The notes: generated by a model from the letters alone, not told the origin. A stretch of DNA of 22,260 bases from Campylobacteraceae bacterium (GCA_027022775.1 JALVXO010000280.1:1-22260); one strand, 5' to 3'; shown: positions 14,158 through 21,675, counted from the stretch's first letter. Program-made: numbers and translations.

Positions 14158-14200
14158 TGTTAGCAAAATTCTTAAGTTTTTTCACAATCTCAAAGAAGAG

Positions 14201-14223
14201 AGATTAGAAATTAGAGATTAAAA
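14201..14223 (+). repeat. 7-nt tandem array (ATTAGAA type)
   Basis: Units ATTAGAA, ATTAGAG and ATTAAAA follow each other with an exact 7-nt step in the sucD-oorD island. Confidence 0.5.
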
Positions 14224-14241
14224 AAGTTTAAATTTCTCTTG

Positions 14242-14265
14242 CCAATATACCAATACATCAATTTA
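14242..14265 (+). repeat. 8-nt tandem array (CCAATACA type)
   Basis: CCAATATA, CCAATACA and TCAATTTA in succession. A related array lies at 14425-14448 and a short one at 4579-4602. Confidence 0.45.
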
Positions 14266-14330
14266 CAGTTTTCTGTTTTCCGCTTTTTGTATGAAATGAC
14301 GGAATGCGTTTTTTTGGGTTAAATTATCCG

Positions 14331-14353
14331 TGGATTCCCGGTCAAGCCAGGAA
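14331..14353. repeat. Degenerate hairpin repeat (GGATTCCCGGTCAAG family)
   Basis: TTCCCGG and CCAGGAA pair around TCAAG with one mismatch. The reverse complement of 14331-14346 matches 21625-21640 at 13 of 16 positions, so a worn copy is in the second island. The word resembles a hairpin repeat common in bacterial intergenic DNA. Confidence 0.5.
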
Positions 14354-14424
14354 CTAATAAGCATTATTTTTTCGGCTTTAAGCTAAACGGTTATCTTATT
14401 ATTGAAAAATTTTAATACCTTGCA

Positions 14425-14448
14425 CCAATACACAAATACACATTCACA
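14425..14448 (+). repeat. 8-nt tandem array (CCAATACA type), second
   Basis: CCAATACA, CAAATACA and CATTCACA with an 8-nt step. Confidence 0.4.
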
Positions 14449-14459
14449 GCGATGAAAAA

Positions 14460-14487
14460 ACCAAAAACCAGAAACCAGAAAAAACCA
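14460..14487 (+). repeat. 7-nt tandem array (ACCAGAA type)
   Basis: ACCAAAA then ACCAGAA twice with an exact 7-nt step, ending in a less regular A-rich run. A matching array is at 21656-21675. Confidence 0.5.
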
Positions 14488-14645
14488 ACCAATCCCATAA
14501 AATGATACAAAAAGAAACATATATTTTCTATTTAAATAGGTACTGACTCTATCTGTTTGCTTCATAATGTAACAAAATTTTATCTTATGCATATAAATTA
14601 CAAATATTCATTTTATCATTACTAAAACTTTGATATCCTCTTTAC

Positions 14646-14666
14646 TAGTGATAGTTTCACTATAAA
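14646..14666 (+). promoter_or_regulatory. Candidate oorD promoter -10 within an operator-like palindrome
   Basis: TAGTGA-TAGTT-TCACTA (14646-14662) is a perfect 6-bp inverted repeat. Its right arm overlaps TATAAA (14661-14666), a plausible -10 about 22 bases before the oorD start. The position suits a repressor controlling oorDABC. Confidence 0.45.
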
Positions 14667-14687
14667 AAATTAGAAAAAGGGGAACGT

Positions 14688-15005
14688 ATGTCATTAATGA
14701 AAGCTCCTGAAAATACTCCTGTTTGGACAGATGAGAGCAGATGCAAAGCTTGCGACCTTTGCGTTTCTGTCTGTCCTGCGGGCGTATTGGCGATGAGATA
14801 TGATGCACACAGTGTTTTGGGCGCGATGATTACGGTTGTTCATCCAGAAAGTTGTATTGGCTGCCAAGAGTGTGAATTGGCCTGTCCAGATTTTGCAATT
14901 TTTGTTGCAGATAGAAAAGAGTATAAATTTGCAAAACTGACAGATCAGGCAAAAGAGAGACAGAAAAAAATTATAGAAAACAACTATATGATGCTTGAGG
15001 CATAA
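14688..15005 (+). CDS. oorD: 2-oxoglutarate:acceptor oxidoreductase delta subunit (2x[4Fe-4S] ferredoxin)
   Basis: OorD is the small iron-sulfur subunit that passes electrons between the catalytic OorAB core and ferredoxin or another acceptor. The 105 residues carry two typical ferredoxin motifs, Cys19-x2-Cys22-x2-Cys25-x3-Cys29 (CKACDLCVSVCP) and Cys56-x2-Cys59-x2-Cys62-x3-Cys66 (CIGCQECELACP), each binding a [4Fe-4S] cluster. The ATG has AAGGGG upstream and a candidate promoter/operator before it, making this the first gene of oorDABC. The gene order D-A-B-C is that of Campylobacter and Helicobacter. Confidence 0.95.
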   Translation: MSLMKAPENTPVWTDESRCKACDLCVSVCPAGVLAMRYDAHSVLGAMITVVHPESCIGCQECELACPDFAIFVADRKEYKFAKLTDQAKERQKKIIENNYMMLEA

Positions 15006-15014
15006 GGAGAGACA

Positions 15015-16154
15015 ATGAGTGATACAAGAGAAGTTATTTCTAGCGGCAACGATTTGGCTGCAATGGCAGCAGTAGATGCGGGATGCAGATTTTTTGGGGG
15101 TTATCCGATTACTCCATCTAGTGAGGTTATGCATACAATTTCAGACCTTCTTCCTAGAGCTGGCGGAGCTGCTATTCAGATGGAAGATGAAATAGGCGGT
15201 ATTGCAGCAGCTATCGGCGCAGCAATGAGCGGTGTTCGCTCTATGACTGCAACAAGCGGCCCAGGTATTTCGCTTAAAGCCGAAAACTTAGGTTTGGCTC
15301 AAATGGCAGAGGTTCCGCTTGTAGTTGTAAATGTTATGCGCGGCGGTCCATCAACCGGTCTTCCAACACGCGTTGCACAAGGTGATGTTGCGCAGGCTAA
15401 AAACCCAAGCCATGGGGATTATAAATCTATTACTCTATGTGCTGGCAATTTGGCAGAGTGCTACACTGAAACAGTTAGAGCATTCAACCTGGCAGACAGA
15501 TTTATGCAGCCTGTTATTGTGCTATTAGATGAAACTATCGGACACATGCATGCAAAAGCTGTAATTCCTACTGCAGAGGCTGTTAAAGCAGGCATTAAGC
15601 CAAGAAGAACCTTTGACGGCGATCCAAAAGATTACAGACCTTATGATGTTCCGCAAGATGAGCCGGCAATTTTAAATCCAATGTTTAAAGGTTACAGATA
15701 CCACTTTACAGGGCTTCATCACGATGCGGACGGCTTCCCGACAGAAGAGAAAGAGACTTGTAGAAAGTTGATTGACAGACTATTTAGAAAAGTTGATGAG
15801 CATAGAGATGAGATTGAATCAAACGAAGAGTATATGCTTGATGATGCAGATATTTTATTAATCGGTTACGGCTCTGCATCTTTGGCTATTAAAGAGGCAA
15901 TTGGCAGACTTCGTGCAGAAGGCATTAAAGCTGGAATGTTCAGACCGATTACTTTATGGCCTAGTCCAGAAGAGAGACTGTATGAACTTGGCCAAAAGTT
16001 TGACAAAGTATTATCTATCGAACTTAACCAAGGGCAGTATTTAGAAGAGATTCAAAGAGCTATGGGTAGAAAAGATATCCAAAAGTTAACAAAAACAAAT
16101 GGACGCCCATTCTCTCCTCAAGATATTATTGATAAAGTTAAGGAGGTATTTTAA
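15015..16154 (+). CDS. oorA: 2-oxoglutarate:acceptor oxidoreductase alpha subunit
   Basis: OorA forms the catalytic core with OorB, interconverting 2-oxoglutarate + CoA and succinyl-CoA + CO2 with a low-potential acceptor. The 379 residues show the pyruvate/2-oxoacid oxidoreductase alpha landmarks: GGYPITPSSEVMHTIS, MEDEIGGIAAAIGAAMSG, TATSGPGISLKAENLG and RGGPSTGLPT. The C-terminal part contains ILLIGYGSASLAIKEAI and the FRPITLWPSPEE region. AGGAGA precedes the ATG, nine bases after the oorD stop. Physiological direction (reductive carbon fixation or oxidative TCA) cannot be told from this gene alone. Confidence 0.96.
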   Translation: MSDTREVISSGNDLAAMAAVDAGCRFFGGYPITPSSEVMHTISDLLPRAGGAAIQMEDEIGGIAAAIGAAMSGVRSMTATSGPGISLKAENLGLAQMAEVPLVVVNVMRGGPSTGLPTRVAQGDVAQAKNPSHGDYKSITLCAGNLAECYTETVRAFNLADRFMQPVIVLLDETIGHMHAKAVIPTAEAVKAGIKPRRTFDGDPKDYRPYDVPQDEPAILNPMFKGYRYHFTGLHHDADGFPTEEKETCRKLIDRLFRKVDEHRDEIESNEEYMLDDADILLIGYGSASLAIKEAIGRLRAEGIKAGMFRPITLWPSPEERLYELGQKFDKVLSIELNQGQYLEEIQRAMGRKDIQKLTKTNGRPFSPQDIIDKVKEVF

Positions 16155-16156
16155 CC

Positions 16157-17014
16157 ATGGCTTTTAATTACGATGAATATTTAAGAACAAATAAAATGCC
16201 GACACTTTGGTGTTGGGGATGCGGTGACGGAGTTATTTTAAAGGCATTCATTAGAGCTATTGACAAACTCGGAATTGATAAAAATGATCTTTGTGTAGTT
16301 TCAGGAATCGGCTGCAGCGGGCGTTTTAGCTCTTATATCGATGCAAACACAATCCACACCACTCACGGAAGAACAGTAGCATTTGCAACCGGTGTTAAAC
16401 TTGCAAATCCTGATAAAACCGTTGTTTGTGTTGCAGGTGACGGGGATGCGCTGGCAATCGGGGGTAACCATACAATTCATGGGTGTAGAAGAAATATCGA
16501 TATTACTTTAATTTTAATTAACAACTTTATTTACGGTTTGACCAATTCTCAAACTTCGCCTACTACACCTAGAGGTTTCTGGACAGTAAGCCAAAAGGTA
16601 GGTAATATCGATCCTACATTTGATGGCTGTAAACTTGCAGAAGCTGCAGGTGCAAGCTTTGTTGCAAGAGAAAAGGTAAGCGAGCCTAAAAAACTTGAAA
16701 AGGTTATCCGTGAAGCAATTGCACACAAAGGTTTCTCTTTTGTAGAGGCTGTTTCTAACTGTCACATTAACCTTGGAAGAAAAAATAAAATGGGCACCGC
16801 AATGGAAAACCTAGATTGGATAGACAGCATTACAATGCCAAAGAAAAAATGGGATGCCCTTCCTGATGAAGAGAAAGCAAACTACCTTCCAACAGGTATT
16901 TTAAAACAGGATAAAGATGCATTAGAGTATTGTGAAGCTTACCAAATGGTAAAAGATGCGCATCAGGGTAAAAGAGGCAAAATTACCCCAGAAGATTTTA
17001 AGAAAAAAGATTAA
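16157..17014 (+). CDS. oorB: 2-oxoglutarate:acceptor oxidoreductase beta subunit (TPP-binding)
   Basis: OorB binds thiamine diphosphate and the core [4Fe-4S] cluster. In its 285 residues the cluster ligands are most likely Cys19 and Cys22 (WCWGCGDG), Cys53 (GIGCSGR) and Cys202 (NCHINLG), as in related beta subunits. The TPP/Mg motif is GDGDALAIGGNH (94-105), with the distal NNFIYGLTN. The start is 2 bases after the oorA stop, and AAGGAGG lies in the last oorA codons, so the two are tightly coupled. The assignment is secure. Confidence 0.96.
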   Translation: MAFNYDEYLRTNKMPTLWCWGCGDGVILKAFIRAIDKLGIDKNDLCVVSGIGCSGRFSSYIDANTIHTTHGRTVAFATGVKLANPDKTVVCVAGDGDALAIGGNHTIHGCRRNIDITLILINNFIYGLTNSQTSPTTPRGFWTVSQKVGNIDPTFDGCKLAEAAGASFVAREKVSEPKKLEKVIREAIAHKGFSFVEAVSNCHINLGRKNKMGTAMENLDWIDSITMPKKKWDALPDEEKANYLPTGILKQDKDALEYCEAYQMVKDAHQGKRGKITPEDFKKKD

Positions 17015-17024
17015 AGGCTGAACG

Positions 17025-17582
17025 ATGAGTAGAATAGTAATGCGTTTTACAGGTGTTGGCGGTCAGGGAGTTTTGCTTGCCGGAGAGATTTTTGCAGCGG
17101 CTAAAATTAAAGCGGGCGGTTACGGTGTAAAAACTGCAACTTACACTTCGCAAGTGCGCGGCGGCCCGACTGTTGTTGATATTCAGCTAGATGACGAAGA
17201 GATTTGGTATCCGTATGCGATTGACGGGCAGATTGACTTTATGCTATCAGTTGCAGATAAAAGTTATCAGCTATTTAAAAACGGGGTTAGAGAGGGCGGC
17301 ACAATTGTAATTGACCCTAACCTTGTTTATCCTACTGAAGAAGACAGAAAAAAATGGAATATTGTAGAGATTCCAATTATTACAATCGCAAAAGAAGAGG
17401 TTGGGTTGGTATTGACTCAGTCTGTCATTGCGCTTGCAATTGCAAATACATTCACAAATGCTTTAGATGAGAAGCTTTTGATTGATACTATGCTATCTAA
17501 AGTTCCGCCAAAAGTTCACGAAGCTAACTTAAAAGCTTACGAGCTAGGAAAAAAATACGCTTTAGAGGCGATGAATAAGTAA
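17025..17582 (+). CDS. oorC: 2-oxoglutarate:acceptor oxidoreductase gamma subunit
   Basis: OorC completes the enzyme; gamma subunits help bind CoA and stabilise the complex. The 185 residues start with the family block RFTGVGGQGVLLAGEIFAAA, then TYTSQVRGGPTVVDIQL. A C-terminal helical part ends EANLKAYELGKKYALEA. It starts 10 bases after the oorB stop and ends the operon. No strong terminator follows; the next 140 bases hold a 12-bp tandem duplication and a 7-nt array. Confidence 0.96.
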   Translation: MSRIVMRFTGVGGQGVLLAGEIFAAAKIKAGGYGVKTATYTSQVRGGPTVVDIQLDDEEIWYPYAIDGQIDFMLSVADKSYQLFKNGVREGGTIVIDPNLVYPTEEDRKKWNIVEIPIITIAKEEVGLVLTQSVIALAIANTFTNALDEKLLIDTMLSKVPPKVHEANLKAYELGKKYALEAMNK

Positions 17583-17586
17583 AATA

Positions 17587-17610
17587 CTGCGGGTGTGAGT
17601 GCGGGTGTGA
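17587..17610 (+). repeat. 12-bp tandem duplication
   Basis: TGCGGGTGTGAG occurs twice with no gap, followed by TGC, five bases after the oorC stop. It is GC-rich against an AT-rich background. Confidence 0.7.
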
Positions 17611-17629
17611 GTGCCCCTCTCGCAATCCT

Positions 17630-17657
17630 TAACTCTAAAACCTCAATTCTTACTCCT
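17630..17657 (-). repeat. 7-nt tandem array (AGTTAAG type, inverted)
   Basis: AACTCTA, AAACCTC, AATTCTT and ACTCCTC follow with a 7-nt step; on the minus strand this reads like the GAGTTAA array at 896-919. It is very degenerate. Confidence 0.35.
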
Positions 17658-17724
17658 CTCTATTAATATAAAATTAACAATCCTTTACTATACTTTTACT
17701 ATAACTATTTTTTAAGGAGAAGTG

Positions 17725-18426
17725 ATGAAAAAGCTTTTGGTATTTTTAGCGGTTTTATTCTCTTTCGCATTTGCGCAAATGCAAGGTATGCCAGCAATGA
17801 AAAAGGGAATGAAAATGCACAATTTCCGTGCTGTGCCATTTGATAAGGCTCAAATTTTACAAAAAGGCAAGGCGAAAATGTTTTGTCCAAAGTGCGGAAT
17901 GACTCTTCCTATGTTTTATCGAACAAACCACGCTGCAAAAGTAGATGGCAAGATGCAGCAGTTTTGCTCTATGCACTGTTTAGTTGAAGCAATGAAGAGC
18001 GGAGCAAAGGTAAGCGATATTCAAGTTGTAGATAACACTACTTTAAAATTTATTCCAGTTAGCAAAGCTTGGTATGTTGTAGGAAGCAATAAACCAGCAA
18101 CCATGTCTAAAGTCAGCAAATACGCTTTTGGAACAAAAGAAGCGGCAGAGAAGTTTGCTAAAGAAAACGGCGGTAAAGTAATGAAGTTTGAAGATGCCCT
18201 TGCAATTGCTAAAAAAGCTTTTGACAAAGAGGCAAAAATGATTAAAATGAAACAGGCTAAAATGGCTAAAATGGGCGAAATGGTTTATAAAAAGAAGTGT
18301 AAGCCAATTAATGAAAAATTTAAAACTGCAGCCGAGGCAAAAGCTTATATTAAAGCAAACAACATCTGCAAAGACTTAAAAGGAAAACCTCTTCAAGCAG
18401 TTGGTCTTTATTTAAAAAGCAGATAA
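17725..18426 (+). CDS. NosL-like periplasmic protein with C-terminal extension
   Basis: NosL proteins are copper-binding accessory factors for nitrous-oxide reductase. This 233-residue protein has a signal peptide (1-18, ending FAFA) and a NosL core with CPKCGM (Cys54, Cys57), FCSMHC (Cys81, Cys85) and AWYVVGSNKPATMS, then TKEAAEKFAKENGG. The tail (about 165-233) is Lys/Met-rich, then reads MVYKKKCKPIN, with a second cysteine at NNICKDL and AVGLYL at the end. That is like a small cytochrome c domain that lacks CxxCH. ATG 17725 is chosen over the GTG one codon upstream, given AAGGAG at 17714. No nosZ is nearby, so its client is unknown. Confidence 0.8.
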   Translation: MKKLLVFLAVLFSFAFAQMQGMPAMKKGMKMHNFRAVPFDKAQILQKGKAKMFCPKCGMTLPMFYRTNHAAKVDGKMQQFCSMHCLVEAMKSGAKVSDIQVVDNTTLKFIPVSKAWYVVGSNKPATMSKVSKYAFGTKEAAEKFAKENGGKVMKFEDALAIAKKAFDKEAKMIKMKQAKMAKMGEMVYKKKCKPINEKFKTAAEAKAYIKANNICKDLKGKPLQAVGLYLKSR

Positions 18427-18442
18427 TCTCTCTTAAACTATC

Positions 18443-18492
18443 TGGCGAAGCTTACAGAGTAACACCCCCTCCTAAAAAGAGTTGCTTCGCCA
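18443..18492. terminator. Hairpin between convergent nosL-like gene and uvrA
   Basis: TGGCGAAGC (18443-18451) and GCTTCGCCA (18484-18492) are perfectly complementary across a 32-base loop containing a C-run. There is no long T-run. A second inverted repeat around AACCCAAATTTTGGGC lies at about 18511-18526. Bidirectional termination between the convergent genes is likely but unproven. Confidence 0.4.
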
Positions 18493-18532
18493 AATTGATA
18501 CTTTTCTTTAACCCAAATTTTGGGCTAAACCT

Positions 18533-21349
18533 TTAGTTTAACTCTTTAACCAGATATTCTCCCGTATAACTTCCTGTTTTTTTGTAGTTTTTTGCAATCT
18601 CTTGCGGGGTGCCGGTGGCTATTATTTGACCGCCTTTGCTGCCGCCTTCAGGTCCCATATCTATGATGTAATCGGCGTTTTTTATCATATCGAGGTTGTG
18701 CTCTATTACTATTACGCTGTTTCCAAGCTCAACCAAATGGTGCAGAACGCCTGTTAATCTGTCCACATCGGCAAAATGCAAGCCTGTTGTCGGTTCATCT
18801 AAAATATAAAGCGTTTTTCCGGTGTCTTTTCGGCTTAACTCTTTTGCAAGTTTTATTCTTTGCGCCTCACCGCCGCTTAATGTTGTAGCGTTTTGCCCTA
18901 AAGTTATGTAATCTAGCCCCACATCTTTTAGCGTTTTTAGCTTAACCGCAATTGCCGGAATAGCTTTGAAAAACTCCAAAGCTTCATGCACGCTCATATT
19001 AAGCACATCGGCTATATTTTTACCCTTATATTCAATCTCCAGCGTCTGCTCATTGTATCTGGTTCCGTTACACGCATCGCAAGTTACGAGAACATCTGGC
19101 AAAAAGTGCATCTCTATTTTAATCTGCCCTTCTCCCTGGCACTTCTCACAGCGCCCGCCTTTAACATTAAAGCTAAAACGCCCTACTTTATATCCGCGCA
19201 GCTGCGCCTCTTTTGTCTGGGCAAAAAGCTTTCGTATCTCATCCATAACGCCTGTATATGTTGCGGGGTTAGAACGCGGGGTTCTGCCAATTGGGCTCTG
19301 GTCAAGATATATAACCTTATCTAAATGCTCTAGCCCTGTAATTTCGACCCCCTCTACCCTGTTTACTTTTCTTGCACGGTTTAAAATCTCTTTGGCTGTA
19401 GGCAGCAAAGTCTGCAAAATCAAAGAGCTCTTGCCGCTTCCGCTAACCCCCGTAACGCATACAAAATTTCCCAAAGGTATTTTGGCATCAAGGTTTTTGA
19501 TATTATTGATATTTACATTTTTAATCTCCAGCCATTTATCTTTTGGGCGCTTTTTATGCGGGTATTTTATCTCTTTTCTGCCATACAGGTAATCTGCTGT
19601 TAAAGTTTCTGCCTTCTCCAGTTCTTTAACGCTCCCGCCAAAAACCACTTCACCGCCGAATTTCCCCGCGCCCGGTCCTATATCTACAATATAATCAGCA
19701 CTCATAATCGTCTCTTTGTCATGCTCTACAACAATTACGCTGTTTCCTTTATCGCGAAGCGATTTTAAAGTTCGTATCAATTTCATTGTATCGCGCTCAT
19801 GCAAGCCGATGCTCGGCTCATCCAGCACATACATTACCCCCGTTAAACCGCTTCCTATCTGGCTTGCAATTCTGATTCTCTGAGCCTCACCGCCGCTTAT
19901 GGTGCGCGCATCGCGGCTTAAAGTCAGATACCCAAGCCCCACATCGTAAAGGAAAAAGAGCCGCTCTTTTATCTCTTTTAAAATCGGCTCTGCTATAAGC
20001 TGCTGCTGGGCATTCAGATGCGAAAAGTTCTTATCGTCTGCAAAATATTTATAACTCTCTTCAATCGGCATATCGATAATATCGGCAATATTTTTGCCCT
20101 CTATCTTAACCGCCAAAGAGCGCGGACGCAGGCGGTGCCCCCGGCACTCGTCGCAGGTGGTTTCTGTCATATAGTCGTCGAAATCTTTGCTCTCGCGGCT
20201 CATATCGTAAGCGATTTTTACAACCCCGGGCCATTCGCGGCTTAGTTTATGGCGCTTCCAGGTAAAATTAACCTTCTCAGGCAGCCCGTAAAGCACCGCC
20301 TTTTTCTGATGCTCGGGCAATTCGCGGTATGGAATATTTATATCTATCCCGTTTTGCTCGCAAAATGCGGTTAAAAATTTAAAATAGTAACTCTTATTAA
20401 AACCGTAAAGTATCTTAATCGCCCCCTCGCTTATTGGCAACTCCTGGTCTATAACTTTTTTTAAGTCCAGCTTATAGCGAATTCCCAGCCCGTCGCATGC
20501 CGGGCACGCACCTTTTGGAGAGTTAAACGAAAAACTCACAGGCTCAAGCGGCTCAAAACTCACTTTGCAGTCAAAACAGGCCAAATGTTCGCTGTAATGA
20601 AAATCTTTTCTATCCAGCCCCACATCTTCGTAATTTATAACCTCTATCTCAACTTCGCCGTAGCTTAAATTTAGCGCTTTTTCGACATCTTGGGCGATTC
20701 TCTCTTTGCTCTCCTCTTTTACAACCACTCTGTCGATTACCGCTTTTATGGTGTGCTTTTTGGTTTTGCCAAGCTCTATCTCATCATCCAGGCGCACCAT
20801 AACCCCGTCTATCATCGCACGCACAAACCCTTTTGCACGCAAAGATTCAATTAAATCTGCAAATGTCCCTTTTTTACCTTTAACCAGCGGCGCTAAAATA
20901 ATTAGCTTTGCACCCTCAGGCAGGCGCATAACTTCAGTAATTATATCGCTGGCACTCATACTCGAAATCGGCTTGCCACACTTGTGGCAGTGCTGCTTGC
21001 CCACCCTTGCAAAAAGCAGCCTTAAATAGTCGTAAATTTCAGTAATTGTCCCAACAGTCGAGCGCGGATTTTTGGATGTGGTTTTTTGGTCTATTGCAAT
21101 TGCAGGGGTGAGCCCCTCTATCTTATCAACATCAGGCTTGCCCACACGCCCAAGAAATTGCCGCGCATAACTTGAGAGCGACTCTATATAGCGCCTTTGC
21201 CCCTCGGCATAAAGCGTATTAAAAGCCAAAGTGGACTTGCCGCTCCCGCTTATTCCGGTAACAACCACAAGCTTGTTTTTAGGTATCTCTAATGATATAT
21301 TTTTTAAATTATTCTCTTTTGCACCGTAAACTTTTATACTGTCTAACAA
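18533..21349 (-). CDS. uvrA: Excinuclease ABC subunit A
   Basis: UvrA is the damage-sensing ATPase of nucleotide excision repair; it loads UvrB on lesions. The chosen start is TTG at 21349, with AAGGAG seven bases upstream, giving 938 residues beginning MLDSIKVYGAKENNLKNISL, close to the family length. The longer frame to 21382 would add 11 residues read from a repeat. Visible are Walker A GISGSGKST (32-40) and a second GVSGSGKSS, the zinc modules (CHKCGK; CFDC with CPAC; CEKCQGEG with CDACNG), the two ABC signatures (ISGGEAQRIRIA, LSGGEAQRIKLA), and Walker B LDEPSIGLHERD and LDEPTTGLHFAD. All domains look intact. Confidence 0.97.
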   Translation of the reverse strand: MLDSIKVYGAKENNLKNISLEIPKNKLVVVTGISGSGKSTLAFNTLYAEGQRRYIESLSSYARQFLGRVGKPDVDKIEGLTPAIAIDQKTTSKNPRSTVGTITEIYDYLRLLFARVGKQHCHKCGKPISSMSASDIITEVMRLPEGAKLIILAPLVKGKKGTFADLIESLRAKGFVRAMIDGVMVRLDDEIELGKTKKHTIKAVIDRVVVKEESKERIAQDVEKALNLSYGEVEIEVINYEDVGLDRKDFHYSEHLACFDCKVSFEPLEPVSFSFNSPKGACPACDGLGIRYKLDLKKVIDQELPISEGAIKILYGFNKSYYFKFLTAFCEQNGIDINIPYRELPEHQKKAVLYGLPEKVNFTWKRHKLSREWPGVVKIAYDMSRESKDFDDYMTETTCDECRGHRLRPRSLAVKIEGKNIADIIDMPIEESYKYFADDKNFSHLNAQQQLIAEPILKEIKERLFFLYDVGLGYLTLSRDARTISGGEAQRIRIASQIGSGLTGVMYVLDEPSIGLHERDTMKLIRTLKSLRDKGNSVIVVEHDKETIMSADYIVDIGPGAGKFGGEVVFGGSVKELEKAETLTADYLYGRKEIKYPHKKRPKDKWLEIKNVNINNIKNLDAKIPLGNFVCVTGVSGSGKSSLILQTLLPTAKEILNRARKVNRVEGVEITGLEHLDKVIYLDQSPIGRTPRSNPATYTGVMDEIRKLFAQTKEAQLRGYKVGRFSFNVKGGRCEKCQGEGQIKIEMHFLPDVLVTCDACNGTRYNEQTLEIEYKGKNIADVLNMSVHEALEFFKAIPAIAVKLKTLKDVGLDYITLGQNATTLSGGEAQRIKLAKELSRKDTGKTLYILDEPTTGLHFADVDRLTGVLHHLVELGNSVIVIEHNLDMIKNADYIIDMGPEGGSKGGQIIATGTPQEIAKNYKKTGSYTGEYLVKELN

Positions 21350-21368
21350 ATTTATTCTCCTTTTTGGA

Positions 21369-21461
21369 AGCTGAAAGCACAAAGCTTAAAGCTTAAAGCT
21401 GATTGGGCGGCTGCGCCGCGTTTTAAAAAAGCTTGGAGCTCAGAGCCTAGAGCTTAGAGCC
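21369..21461. repeat. Heptamer-array element with GC core, copy C
   Basis: The left array (21369-21400) has units AGCTGAA, AGCACAA and AGCTTAA twice, with a strict 7-nt step. The core is GCGGC-TGC-GCCGC (21407-21419) followed by GTTTTAAAAAA. The right array (21430-21461) has AGCTTGG, AGCTCAG, AGCCTAG and AGCTTAG. Core and flanking AT run match copy A at 6778-6801. It sits just upstream of the uvrA ribosome binding site. Confidence 0.75.
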
Positions 21462-21478
21462 AACAATGTTGCTTTACC

Positions 21479-21549
21479 GTCATTCTGAGCGAAGCGAAGA
21501 ACCTCGATAGAACGGCAGCAAAGAGATTCTTCGCTTCGCTCAGAATGAC
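21479..21549. repeat. Dispersed palindromic repeat (CATTCTGAGC family), copy 2
   Basis: Arms GTCATTCTGAGCGAAGCGAA and its near-complement pair around GATAGAA and GCAAAGAG. It matches copy 1 (14083-14157) over the arms and the GATAGAA loop, with a few differences. Confidence 0.85.
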
Positions 21550-21655
21550 AGAGTGTTAAAAGCTTATACTTTTATCCCACATTTGCAAAATTGCCAACAA
21601 AGCTTAACATTCCGCCATTACCAACTTGACTAAGAATCCATTCTGGAAACAAAAA

Positions 21656-21675
21656 ACCAGAAACTAGAAACCATT
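21656..21675 (+). repeat. 7-nt tandem array (ACCAGAA type)
   Basis: ACCAGAA, ACTAGAA and ACCATTA with a 7-nt step; pairs with the array at 14460-14487. Confidence 0.45.

Larger units (their letters stand above)
13973..14687. other. Non-coding repeat island between sucD and oorD
   Basis: These 715 bases hold no convincing gene. In order: the sucD terminator, an extended inverted repeat with a CATTCTGAG palindrome, an ATTAGAA heptamer array, two CCAATACA octamer arrays, a degenerate TGGATTCCCGGTCAAG hairpin repeat, an ACCAGAA heptamer array, and the oorD promoter region. The same kinds of repeat recur in the island at 21350-21824. Confidence 0.7.

Noticed and set aside
14383..14808. Small minus-strand frames in and beside the sucD-oorD island
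   Set aside because: They run through repeat arrays or into oorD and lack start signals and family features.
18966..19592. 208-residue plus-strand frame inside uvrA
   Set aside because: The opposite strand encodes intact UvrA motifs over the same bases; the plus-strand product has no recognisable domain.
21350..21382. N-terminal extension of UvrA (MCFQLPKRRIN)
   Set aside because: It would be read from repeat copy C and place the strong AAGGAG inside the coding region; the TTG at 21349 fits spacing and family length.
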